Source of the DNA: an uncultured Eubacterium sp. | GTDB lineage: Bacteria; Bacillota; Clostridia; Lachnospirales; Lachnospiraceae | DNA: 64,000 bases | NCBI GenBank assembly: GCA_910583555.1 | Contig: CAJTXO010000016.1 | Location: 1 to 64,000, forward strand | Direction of reading: 5' to 3' | Shown: piece by piece, positions 52,057-60,581 of the stretch | Layout: every line of letters begins with the position of its first letter | How positions within the stretch are numbered: the first letter of the stretch is position 1 | The notes under the pieces: model-generated | What the model was told of the DNA's origin: nothing | The model's input: only the letters and a program-made list of their open reading frames with translations | Databases searched by the model: none | Made by a program: the position numbers and the translations under genes

Positions 52057-52105
52057 ATTGACTTTTATGCCATATATGTGTACAATAATAAGCATAAAAG
52101 TCAAT
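52057..52105 (+). promoter_or_regulatory. Promoter and inverted-repeat operator of abiE
   Basis: ATTGACTTTTATGC (52057-52070) and GCATAAAAGTCAAT (52092-52105) form a perfect 14-bp inverted repeat separated by 21 bases. The promoter TTGACT (52058-52063), 17 bases, TACAAT (52081-52086) lies within it. Known AbiEi antitoxins repress their own operon by binding inverted repeats over the promoter; the arrangement here fits that. Confidence 0.85.
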
Positions 52106-52123
52106 AGAAGGTAGATGATATTT

Positions 52124-52717
52124 ATGGGTGTAGCTGAAGCGATTATCAATATAGCGAAAAAAAATAATGGTACAGTTACTACTGCAATGGTAGTTGCAGC
52201 AGGTTTCTCGCGTGGAAATATTAAATATCTTGTTGATAAGGGCAGGATCGAAAAAGCTGCTAGAGGTGTTTATATTTTGCCGGAGGTTTGGGAGGATGAG
52301 CTTTTTAATTTACAAAATCGATTTAAGAGAGGACTTTATTCCCATGAAACGGCATTGTTTCTATGGGATTTAACAGATAGAACACCGAACAGATATCATA
52401 TGACTTTCCCTGTAAATTACAATTTAACTAAGCCAAAGCAGGAGAATATTCGATGTGTGCAGTGTAAAAAAGAGTTTTATAACTTGGGAATATCAGAAGT
52501 GATAACACCTGGAGGAAATACAGTAAGAGCGTATAGTGTAGAGCGCACGCTTTGTGACATTTTAAGACCTCATAGCCATGTGGATATTCAGATCGTGACG
52601 GAAGCGTTTAAACATTATGCAACAAGATCTAATAAGAACATTCCTGTTTTGTCAAAGTATGCAAAAGTGTTAAAGGTTGAACCAAAACTCAGATCATATC
52701 TGGAGGTTCTGTTATGA
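52124..52717 (+). CDS. AbiEi-type antitoxin (type IV TA)
   Basis: A 197-residue protein from MGVAEAIINIAKKNNG. An N-terminal winged helix (TTAMVVAAGFSRGNIKYLVDKG) is the DNA-binding AbiEi_4 domain, with GVYILPEVWEDEL after it. The C-terminal antitoxin part has YSHETALFLWDLTDRTP and YSVERTLCDILRP. It represses its own operon and counteracts AbiEii. It overlaps the toxin gene by 4 bases. GAAGG lies upstream of the start. AT-rich. Confidence 0.9.
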   Translation: MGVAEAIINIAKKNNGTVTTAMVVAAGFSRGNIKYLVDKGRIEKAARGVYILPEVWEDELFNLQNRFKRGLYSHETALFLWDLTDRTPNRYHMTFPVNYNLTKPKQENIRCVQCKKEFYNLGISEVITPGGNTVRAYSVERTLCDILRPHSHVDIQIVTEAFKHYATRSNKNIPVLSKYAKVLKVEPKLRSYLEVLL

Positions 52718-53556
52718 AAAATGCTATGCAATTAAAGGCAATTATTAAAAATATCGCAAAAGAAAAACATATATCAGCTCAGCTTTTAATGCAGAATTTT
52801 ATGCTGGAGAGATTGTTGGAACGAATATCTGTTTCAAAATATCAGCGGAATTTTATATTGAAAGGCGGTTTTTTGATCGCAGCAATGGTGGGACTTGATA
52901 CCAGAGCAACTATGGATATGGATGCCACGATAAAAGGTTTACCAGTAAATGAGCAGACAGTTCGGAAAATGTTTGAGGAAATCTGCAAAATAGAATTAGC
53001 CGATGATGTAACATTTAGCTTTCGGAGTATTGGAGAAATTCGTGAAGGAGATGAATATACAGGGTATCGTGTTTCACTATCTGCAAATTATCCGCCAATG
53101 GCAGTTCCTTTGAAATTAGACATTACTACGGGTGATAAGATTACTCCAAAAGAAATCGAATATCAGTTCAAACTTCTTTTTGAGGACAGAAATATTTTGG
53201 TACTTGCTTATAATTTAGAAACAATAATGGCCGAGAAATTGGAAACGGTAATATCCAGAGGAGATCAAAATACAAGACCAAGAGATTATTACGATATATA
53301 CATATTGGCTAAGTTGCAATATTCAAATTTAGATCCCAACTCGTTAAAGGCGGCGTTGAAGGCAACGACTGAAAAGCGTGGCTCGTCAGCAACGGTTAGG
53401 GATTATCGTAAAATTATGGATGCTGTCAGGAACAGTGAGATTATGCAGATACAGTGGGATAATTATCAAAAGGATTTTGAATATGCAGTAGATATTACAT
53501 TTGTGGACACATGTGATGTGATTGTGAAATTAATGAATGATTTAATGAATCCTTAA
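52714..53556 (+). CDS. AbiEii nucleotidyltransferase toxin
   Basis: A 280-residue member of the AbiEii/MNT nucleotidyltransferase superfamily. The active-site motif is FILKGGFLIAAMVG (KGG at 50-52) with D68 and D70 in TMDMDATIKG. RPRDYYDIYIL near residue 190 is the conserved C-terminal motif. Homologues inhibit growth by transferring nucleotides to tRNA (reported for AbiEii-family MenT toxins) and some give phage abortive infection. Which target applies here is unknown. Confidence 0.9.
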   Translation: MKNAMQLKAIIKNIAKEKHISAQLLMQNFMLERLLERISVSKYQRNFILKGGFLIAAMVGLDTRATMDMDATIKGLPVNEQTVRKMFEEICKIELADDVTFSFRSIGEIREGDEYTGYRVSLSANYPPMAVPLKLDITTGDKITPKEIEYQFKLLFEDRNILVLAYNLETIMAEKLETVISRGDQNTRPRDYYDIYILAKLQYSNLDPNSLKAALKATTEKRGSSATVRDYRKIMDAVRNSEIMQIQWDNYQKDFEYAVDITFVDTCDVIVKLMNDLMNP

Positions 53557-53711
53557 AAATCGAAAAATCAAAGTAACCACCCCGCAATAGAGGCATTGGT
53601 TGAAGCAATAGAGATGTGTACCCAAAGAAATAATAAATCATCTGTATAGTGAGAAAATATGCAAAACCCTGGCTACAATATGGACAACAACGAGAAAGGA
53701 CGGAACGAAAA

Positions 53712-54539
53712 ATGCCGGAATTACCTGAAGTAGAAACGATAAAAAATGTGATCGAGCCACAGATCCAGGGACTTACCATCAAAAAAGCCGCGGTACGCCG
53801 ACCGGAAGTCATCGCCTATCCGGCAGCCGAAGAATTTTGTAAACAGATAACCGAACAGATCATATCTTTTATGGAGCGCAGAGGAAAATTTCTAATGATC
53901 CATCTGGCAAATAACAGCAGGATCATCCTGCATTTGAGGATGACAGGCTGTCTGCTCCTTACCCCGCCCGACGATCCCGAGGAAAAGCACACGCATATCA
54001 TCATGACATTGAGCAGCGGAATGGAACTGCGTTTTTCTGACCCCCGCCGTTTCGGACGCTTTTGGCTGATACAAAACGGGGAAGATGATACATACAGCGG
54101 AATCGGCAAACTGGGACCGGAGCCATTTTCTCCGGAATGCAGCGCCGCATACCTGCGGGAACGACTGAAAAAGCGAAAACGGGCGGTGAAACAATGTCTG
54201 CTCGACCAGGGCGTTATTGCGGGAATCGGCAATATCTATTCCGATGAAATTTTGTTTCGGGCAAATATCCATCCTTCTGTGCCTGCGAATCGTCTGACCG
54301 ACGGGGAATGGGAAATCCTCGCCGCGGAGATTTCCGAATGCCTGCGCTATTATATTGATAAAAATGTCATTTCCGCTGAGGACTATCTCGAAACAAAAGG
54401 ACAGGATTACCGGAATACGCCGTTTTTACAAGTGTACGGCCACGCCGGTGAACCCTGTCCGAAGTGCGGCGAAACGCTGGCCCGCACCGTGATCGGGGGC
54501 AGGAGCAGCGTATTTTGCCCGGGATGTCAGCAGGGGTAG
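53712..54539 (+). CDS. mutM: Formamidopyrimidine-DNA glycosylase
   Basis: Removes 8-oxoguanine and ring-opened purines in base-excision repair. It has 275 residues. Catalytic P2 and E3 are in MPELPEVET, the helix-two-turn-helix has VIAGIGNIYSDEILF, and the C-terminal zinc finger has CPKCG and CPGC. The start is fixed by the catalytic Pro after Met. The frame runs upstream to 53649 without a better start. Confidence 0.97.
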   Translation: MPELPEVETIKNVIEPQIQGLTIKKAAVRRPEVIAYPAAEEFCKQITEQIISFMERRGKFLMIHLANNSRIILHLRMTGCLLLTPPDDPEEKHTHIIMTLSSGMELRFSDPRRFGRFWLIQNGEDDTYSGIGKLGPEPFSPECSAAYLRERLKKRKRAVKQCLLDQGVIAGIGNIYSDEILFRANIHPSVPANRLTDGEWEILAAEISECLRYYIDKNVISAEDYLETKGQDYRNTPFLQVYGHAGEPCPKCGETLARTVIGGRSSVFCPGCQQG

Positions 54540-55083
54540 AGGGGGCAGAAACTCTTACAAAAATCCATGAAGCAAAATAAAAATCGCTTTATATAAGCGA
54601 GCTTCGTATACTCGACGTACTCCTCTGATGTCTCGAAGGCATCCTCATCCTTGGACAGCTCATCAAAGAGAACATCCTCGTCCTCATCCTCTTCATAGTC
54701 ATAATCCTCCTCCCCATCATCCTCGATCATCTCAAATAGCTGGCTTGTATAAATTTTAACATTCCCTTTTCTTTTCGCAGTAAATTCAATTTCAACGGAC
54801 TCTCCGGCCTTAATATTCTGGTTTTTTCAACATTATTTAACTCATAGATATATCCATTGTTGCCATCCTCCAGTTTATACGACTCGCCAATCGTTGCGTT
54901 ATAAATATCCTGAATTTTAATACTGGTTTCCAGATAAAGCTGCCAATCCTCTATTGTCCGGTCCTTATTATTTGCAATTACAATCTTCCCCTTTACATGG
55001 CCCTCCCAATACTTCAACTCTGTATAGGAAACCTTAAATCCGTCTGAAACTCCCAGACATAATCTTACCATTTCACAATACAA
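54527..55083 (-). pseudogene. Frameshifted fragment with CBM2-like domain and acidic tail
   Basis: The upstream part (55083 to about 54830) reads VSYTELKYWEGHVKGKI and IEDWQLYLETSIKIQDIYNA, a carbohydrate-binding-module-2-like pattern. At 54827-54832 a run of six A on the coding strand breaks the frame. With one more A it continues as NQNIKAGESVEIEFTAKRKG into a very acidic tail (EEDYDYEEDEDEDV) and a stop at 54527. There is no signal peptide and the 5' end is missing. It overlaps the mutM 3' end by 13 bases. Confidence 0.7.
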
Positions 55084-55112
55084 TGACGTATATAGTTACA
55101 ATTCTTTCATTA

Positions 55113-55388
55113 CTATTTACTCTGAAAAATCTTTAAAAAAACTTTCGTTTTTGCCCTGCCGCCTTTCTTTTTTCTTGTATACTTTGAACCGGCATATTCA
55201 TCCGGGAAGTCTTTCCCCCCAAAAATAGCATCACCAGTTTCCACTATTTCTACAAGTTCCCCGACATAATGTTCCAGATACTTCTCCACTTCATTCCAGT
55301 TGATATTCTGTTTATTTGTAAAAACAATTTCAGGCAATATGACAACTTTGTTTGCCTTTTCATCCAGCGCAATTTCAAATGTTTCCAT
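55113..55388 (-). CDS. Hypothetical fragment
   Basis: A 91-residue frame starting METFEIALDEKANKVVILP. An N-terminal beta-rich segment is followed by WNEVEKYLEHYVGELVEI and a basic tail ending KVFLKIFQSK. The sequence near SKYTRKKKGGRAKTK looks like the start of a longer protein that has been cut, and the CBM2-like fragment begins 30 bases downstream. Probably the 5' remnant of a gene joined to another by deletion. No family recognised with confidence. Confidence 0.45.
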   Translation of the reverse strand: METFEIALDEKANKVVILPEIVFTNKQNINWNEVEKYLEHYVGELVEIVETGDAIFGGKDFPDEYAGSKYTRKKKGGRAKTKVFLKIFQSK

Positions 55389-55575
55389 AAACACTCCCCC
55401 TATCGAGATTTTTATGAGAATTAAACTGATACAATGAATAGATTAAAAGTCAAAAAGTGTACGATTTGACGCCCTGATTATACGGAACATTCTACTACAT
55501 CATATGGATCTATGCAACTGTTAAAAAGATAAAGATCCAATTGAAGGCCAAAACCAATCATAAATCAAAGTTATG

Positions 55576-55604
55576 TTGCGAATGAAAATGATCAATGATA
55601 TAAT
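55576..55604 (+). promoter_or_regulatory. Promoter of the AAA/PD-(D/E)XK gene
   Basis: TTGCGA (55576-55581), 17 bases, TATAAT (55599-55604), with AGGAGG at about 55658 before the ATG. The rest of the 280-base gap from 55389 holds nothing I recognise. Confidence 0.65.
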
Positions 55605-55668
55605 GAGACCAATAAGCGATCAACAGCTATGAGCTACGAGTTCTGTATTTCATCCAAGGAGGCTTTTC

Positions 55669-57336
55669 ATGGAACTTAAAATTGGCGTTGGCAAATCTGA
55701 CTTTGCCGATCTGCGTACAGCGGGCGATTATTATGTAGATAAAACCGAAATCATTTACGAACTTGTTCATGAGACCGATAATAAAGTAACACTTTTTACC
55801 CGGCCGCGCAGATTTGGCAAGACGCTGACAATGAGCATGCTGTCAAATTTCTTCAGCATAAGAAAAAACAGCAGGGATATTTTTCACGGACTTAAGATCA
55901 TGGAACACAAAGAGTTCTGCGAGAAATGGATGAATCAGTATCCGGTGCTGTTCCTTTCCTTGAAGGACATTGAGGCAGAAAGTTTTGAAGGCGCCTATAA
56001 AATGCTTCAAACAAGACTTGCCGATGTATGCAAGGAAATAGCTGACCTGGCAGAACATCCGGCGATCGACAATGACGATCGAAAAATATTCGCCAAATTG
56101 AAAGCAAAATCCGCAGACGAAGACGAAGTAAAAAACTCGCTGAAAACGATAATGCGGATGTTTCATGCTGTGTATGGCAAAACAGTCATTCTCCTCATCG
56201 ACGAATACGATGTTCCCCTTGCGAAAGCGAGTGAAAAAAATGACAGCCAAAATACGTTCTACGCCTCCATGCTCGATGTGCTGAGAGGCATTATGGGCAC
56301 GACTTTGAAAGATAATGAATTCCTCGCGTTTGCCGTTGTCACCGGCTGTCTCCACATCGCGAAAGAAAGTATTTTTACAGGTACAAACAACTTTGCTTCC
56401 TATTCGGTACTGGATCAGGATTTTTCTGAATATTTCGGTTTTTCCGAGAGCGAAGTGGCAAAGTTGTTATGCGCAGGCGACAGAGAAGAAAAGGCAGATC
56501 TTATAAAGGAATGGTATGACGGATATGTGTTTGGAAACAGTTTTGTTTATTGCCCCTGGGATGTCATAAACTACATGTCTGCCCTAAAGAAAAGAAGAGA
56601 TGCAAAACCAAAAAATTACTGGAAGAATACGAGCCATAACGGCATCCTTCTGTCGTTTGTAAAACGAACCGACTTTGATGTATCCGATAAATTTGAAACT
56701 CTTATGAACGGAAAAACTGTGACACAAAAAATTTCGGACGAACTGACTTATGATACGCTGCATGCGTCAGAAGATAACCTCTGGAGTGTACTGCTCATGA
56801 CCGGCTACGTGACAAAGGCGGATCCAAATGAAGATGGGGACACGGTAAGTCTTAAAATCCCAAACAGGGAAATCGCCTCTATTTTCAAGGACGCGGTTGT
56901 CGCGCATTTTAAAAATACGATAGACAACGACACGCAGAAATTTTTGATGGAAGCACTTTGGAACGGCGATGAACAGACAGCCGCCAAAGCCATTTCAGAT
57001 CTGTTGTGGAAAACGATCAGTTATAATGATTATCATGAAGACTACTATCACGCGTTTCTTGCAGGTGTGTTCGCAGGACTCGGGTATGAAGTGGCGTCCA
57101 ATAAAGAAACAGGGCTGGGAAGGCCGGATATACTATTAAAGGATAAGAATAACCGCCGTGCCGTCATCATCGAAGCAAAAAAATCCCGAAAAGAGTCTGA
57201 CTTGGATAAAGATTGCGATGAGGCGCTCGACCAAATTGCAGCGGAGAAATACGCGGATGGCCTCTACGGTTACGAGCAGATCTTTTGCTATGGGGTCGCG
57301 TTTTTCCAAAAACAGGCGAGGGTTAAGAGGATGTGA
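55669..57336 (+). CDS. AAA-ATPase-like protein with PD-(D/E)XK domain
   Basis: A 555-residue protein of the pfam09820 plus pfam08011 architecture. The N-terminus has KIGVGKSDFADLRTAGDYYVDKT, Walker A RPRRFGKT (residues 45-52) and Walker B ILLIDEYDVPLA. The C-terminal PD-(D/E)XK nuclease-like motif is GLGRPDILLKD followed by IIEAKKS. These proteins are abundant and multicopy in gut anaerobes and their function is unknown. Monocistronic. Confidence 0.9.
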   Translation: MELKIGVGKSDFADLRTAGDYYVDKTEIIYELVHETDNKVTLFTRPRRFGKTLTMSMLSNFFSIRKNSRDIFHGLKIMEHKEFCEKWMNQYPVLFLSLKDIEAESFEGAYKMLQTRLADVCKEIADLAEHPAIDNDDRKIFAKLKAKSADEDEVKNSLKTIMRMFHAVYGKTVILLIDEYDVPLAKASEKNDSQNTFYASMLDVLRGIMGTTLKDNEFLAFAVVTGCLHIAKESIFTGTNNFASYSVLDQDFSEYFGFSESEVAKLLCAGDREEKADLIKEWYDGYVFGNSFVYCPWDVINYMSALKKRRDAKPKNYWKNTSHNGILLSFVKRTDFDVSDKFETLMNGKTVTQKISDELTYDTLHASEDNLWSVLLMTGYVTKADPNEDGDTVSLKIPNREIASIFKDAVVAHFKNTIDNDTQKFLMEALWNGDEQTAAKAISDLLWKTISYNDYHEDYYHAFLAGVFAGLGYEVASNKETGLGRPDILLKDKNNRRAVIIEAKKSRKESDLDKDCDEALDQIAAEKYADGLYGYEQIFCYGVAFFQKQARVKRM

Positions 57337-57382
57337 GCTGTTTTTCCTTAGATAGAAAAATACCCCCACCTCTCTTTCCGCC

Positions 57383-58636
57383 TCAATCCGTAAACAACTG
57401 CGTCCAGTAAATCCCGTATCCACTCCCCGTCTGCACGCACCCCACACCCAGCTTGCGATACGACGCAGAAAGAATATTCGCCCTATGTCCCGATGAATCC
57501 ATCCAGCTATTCATAACCGCCTCCGGCGTCCGCTGTCCGGCTGCGATGTTTTCCCCGACTGCCCGGTACGAAATCCCAAACTGCCGTAAGATCGTAAAAC
57601 AATCCGAACCATCCGGCCTGGTGTGGGAAAAGGTGCCTGTGATCTCCTGCGCCCGCGCCGCTGCTGCCTGACAGAGCGCCGGGTCGAGAACGAGCGCACC
57701 GACTCCCGCCTTCGCGCGTTCCGCATTGACGAGACTCAATACCTGCTCCGCATAACCCTCCACACCGCCCGAACCAGGCGTCAGCGACTGCGAAGGCAAG
57801 GACGACGCTGCCGGCGGACGGACAACCGCTGTCGCGTCGGGTCTCGAGGTCGCTCTCTGAGAAGCGGCCGGCCGCCGTGTCGTCTGCTTTGTTGCGGAGC
57901 CGGACGAAGAACTGCTCCCCTTTCCATCTGTAAACAATTGTACCCAGTAGTGCCGGCCGCTCTTCTTGTGGCCGACGCCGAGCGCCTTGAAGTTCTTCGA
58001 CAGGATATTGGCGCGGTGTCCCGGCGAATTCATCCAGCCCTTGACGACCTCTTTCGCCGACGTATAGCCGGCGGCTATATTCTCACCGGCCGCGCCATAG
58101 GAAATCCCGTATTGCTTCAGCACAGTAAAACAGCTCGATCCATCCGGCCGCGAGTGGTCGAACAGGCGATTCAGTTCGCTGGCACGCTTATCCGCGGCCT
58201 TGCACAGTTTGGAATCGAGAACGAGCGCTTTCAGGCCGTTTTTCTTCCTCTCTTTATTGACAAGTTTTAAAATCTCTGCCGCGTAACCGGACGCCGATTC
58301 CACTGTTATTTGGCACACATATTTTTTACCGCCGGCTTTCGCTGTGATCCTGGCCTTCCCCTTCTTTTTGCCCCGGACGGCTCCCTTCCCGGAAACCGTG
58401 GCCACACTCTTTTTGGAACTGCTCCACGAAACGCGCCCCTTCCAGTTCTTCAGCTTTAAGACCACTTTACCGCCCACGGAGAGCGTCACTTTTTTCTTAT
58501 TTAGGACCGGTTTCGCTTTCGCTGCTGCCCCGCTGCCGTTCAAGCCACCGGCTGCCGCCATCACGATCATAACTGCGACAAGACAGATAGCAAGCCTTCT
58601 TTTACCCTCACCTTTGCATTTACCATTTCTCTTCAT
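57383..58636 (-). CDS. Secreted protein with Ig-like BIG_2 and two CAP domains
   Basis: 417 residues. A signal peptide (to about residue 38) is followed by a BIG_2-like domain at about 45-110 (LNKKKVTLSVGGKVVLKL). CAP/SCP domain 1 lies at about 115-240 (LVNKERKKNGL, HSRPDGSSCF, GENIAAGY, GHRANILS, WVQLFTD). A Ser/Thr/Pro-rich linker and CAP domain 2 at about 290-417 repeat the same motifs. The two CAP domains are clearly duplicated. Bacterial CAP proteins are extracellular and mostly uncharacterised. Confidence 0.9.
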   Translation of the reverse strand: MKRNGKCKGEGKRRLAICLVAVMIVMAAAGGLNGSGAAAKAKPVLNKKKVTLSVGGKVVLKLKNWKGRVSWSSSKKSVATVSGKGAVRGKKKGKARITAKAGGKKYVCQITVESASGYAAEILKLVNKERKKNGLKALVLDSKLCKAADKRASELNRLFDHSRPDGSSCFTVLKQYGISYGAAGENIAAGYTSAKEVVKGWMNSPGHRANILSKNFKALGVGHKKSGRHYWVQLFTDGKGSSSSSGSATKQTTRRPAASQRATSRPDATAVVRPPAASSLPSQSLTPGSGGVEGYAEQVLSLVNAERAKAGVGALVLDPALCQAAAARAQEITGTFSHTRPDGSDCFTILRQFGISYRAVGENIAAGQRTPEAVMNSWMDSSGHRANILSASYRKLGVGCVQTGSGYGIYWTQLFTD

Positions 58637-58692
58637 CCTGCAATCCTCCTACTGCGATCGACGAACGGAAAGAAAGTATCCTCCCGTATTCC

Positions 58693-58731
58693 AAAAATGG
58701 GAACCTACCGCTGTTCTCTTCGTAGGTTCCC
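58693..58731 (-). terminator. Terminator of pckA
   Basis: GGGAACCTAC pairs perfectly with GTAGGTTCCC around a 13-base loop, followed on the minus strand by TTTTT. It lies 38 bases after the pckA stop. Confidence 0.92.
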
Positions 58732-58768
58732 ATCAAACATCATCTATTATTCCAGACTAGCAGCCGGA

Positions 58769-60469
58769 TCAACTCAGTTCAGAAACAAGTTTCTTAAGCG
58801 CATCGAGTGCCTCGTCCGGAAGCTTGTCGTAACCGTCTTTGTCCGTAGCGAATTTCTCTACGGCGTTGACGCGGTTCTCCATCGCGCTCTTCAGCGCTGC
58901 TTTGTACTCGGCGTCGTTCATATCCGGTACGAAACCTTCCCAGTCCATAATCTCCACATCGCTGAACGGTCCCCACTGCTTGAACTCCGCTTTTCCTTCC
59001 ACGATCGCTTCCAAAATGCCGAGCGTATCTTTCGGCTGTACTTTTTTGCCCATGAAATCGCCGGTATTTACGATGTAGCAGTCTACGTTCTTCTCCTCTA
59101 CGAGTTTTTTGAACTTCTCATAGTCGTTTACGAGCGGATACGTACGGAACGGGTTCGCGTATGGTACGATACGGAGCGCGTTCAGGTCTGTGCCTGCTGC
59201 CACACGCTCTGCGGTCGACGTCTTCGTAGCAAGAGTCGCGCCCATAACCGAAGCGAGAGCCGAACCTTTCAGTTTTACTACCGGTGGGATCGCCGGGTCT
59301 TTCATGATCCAGATGATCGAATTAACTGGCTCGTTGATCTTGTCAACGCGGTTCGGAGACCAGAGTTTGGATTTGATCGCGCGGCCGTTACCGTTACGGA
59401 TATCTTCCGTCACGAGCTGGATCTTTCCGTCCTCGTCCATCGTCGCCGAGCAGTTCTGTACAGTCAGCAGATACTGGTTATCCGGGCATCCGGTCGGGTA
59501 GTCCGCTGTTTTATCAAAGTAGGTAGGCTCAAGCGCAACCGATGCGCACGTATCCGTATTGATGATGAACGCGTCGTCGTGCAGTACCGTGATCGCCTTG
59601 TCGCCGTATTTATTGTTATGTTTCGCATGGGTCAGCGTGGATTTACCGGAACCCGAAAGACCGAATACCGATGCCACATATTTTCTTCCGTCCGGAAGCG
59701 CGTACTCTTTCTGTCCACCGTGGCATGACGCGTAGCCGTTGCGGTTCGCGATCGCCCAGGCCATCGTCAGCGTACCTTTTTTGTGCTCGCCAAAATATTT
59801 CATGCCGAGGATTGCCGCGCAGTTCTCGTTCGTATCGAAATAGCAGAGCGTCTGATCGTCGCTCAGGCAGCTGTAATCCACATCCGGACTCGGAGTCGGT
59901 TTCCACTGAGGATCCGAGAAAATGTAAATGTCTGCTTCTTTTCCGTCGCCGACCGGTTTGGACTCCTTGTACATTTTTACGTAGCAGTCTGACATGTACT
60001 GGAAGTTCAGCATCCAGTTATAAAGAAGGTTTTCCTCTCCTTCCGGGATCAGAAGGTGTGCTTTTACCATAAACTCAGGATCAAGACCTACAAATACCTG
60101 TGCATGGTACAGTTTCTTGAAACGGGTCTTGTACATCGCATCCATAACTACTTTGTCGAGTTTTGGAGCATCTACTCCCGGCTCGCCTTTGATCCGGCGG
60201 GCAGCCGCATAACGTCCCGTTACGGCACCGTCATTGAAAAGTAAAACTTTCGCATCGGCATCCAGACCGAATTCTTCTCCTCGGTACACCGGCATATCAG
60301 TCACGATCGTCCCCGGTGAATTTTTCGCCAGCTTGTACGCCTCTTTCAGGGTATTTACCTTCACTACATTGTTACCATAAAATCCTGCCTCGATGATCGC
60401 ACGGGTTTTGGAAAAACCAACTTTGCCAGCACCGATTTCTTCAAGTTTGTAATTAGCCTTTGTTGCCAT
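58769..60469 (-). CDS. pckA: Phosphoenolpyruvate carboxykinase (ATP)
   Basis: Interconverts oxaloacetate and phosphoenolpyruvate with ATP/ADP. In fermenting anaerobes it often runs in the CO2-fixing direction toward succinate or aspartate. It has 566 residues from the ATG at 60469 (AGGAGG upstream). The kinase-1a P-loop is GLSGSGKST; the segment VLHDDAFIINTDTCAS carries metal-binding Asp residues, and EPTYFDKTADYP is also present. It has its own promoter downstream of pyk. Confidence 0.96.
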   Translation of the reverse strand: MATKANYKLEEIGAGKVGFSKTRAIIEAGFYGNNVVKVNTLKEAYKLAKNSPGTIVTDMPVYRGEEFGLDADAKVLLFNDGAVTGRYAAARRIKGEPGVDAPKLDKVVMDAMYKTRFKKLYHAQVFVGLDPEFMVKAHLLIPEGEENLLYNWMLNFQYMSDCYVKMYKESKPVGDGKEADIYIFSDPQWKPTPSPDVDYSCLSDDQTLCYFDTNENCAAILGMKYFGEHKKGTLTMAWAIANRNGYASCHGGQKEYALPDGRKYVASVFGLSGSGKSTLTHAKHNNKYGDKAITVLHDDAFIINTDTCASVALEPTYFDKTADYPTGCPDNQYLLTVQNCSATMDEDGKIQLVTEDIRNGNGRAIKSKLWSPNRVDKINEPVNSIIWIMKDPAIPPVVKLKGSALASVMGATLATKTSTAERVAAGTDLNALRIVPYANPFRTYPLVNDYEKFKKLVEEKNVDCYIVNTGDFMGKKVQPKDTLGILEAIVEGKAEFKQWGPFSDVEIMDWEGFVPDMNDAEYKAALKSAMENRVNAVEKFATDKDGYDKLPDEALDALKKLVSELS

Positions 60470-60545
60470 GAGAAATTTACCTCCTAAAGTAGTTTTTATT
60501 TGGATATCTTTCAATAAAATGGGAATCAACTGTTTCCCAATTCTA

Positions 60546-60573
60546 ATTATAACCAAAACGGGAAAAAAGTCAA
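60546..60573 (-). promoter_or_regulatory. Promoter of pckA
   Basis: TTGACT (60568-60573), 16 bases, TATAAT (60546-60551). A small hairpin TTGGGAAA/TTCCCA follows at about 60519-60540. Confidence 0.75.
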
Positions 60574-60581
60574 CCTAAACT

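Noticed and set aside
52714..53556. AbiE pair as part of a larger defence island
   Set aside because: The next gene is mutM and the upstream neighbour is the Ig-like surface protein; no other recognised defence gene is adjacent.
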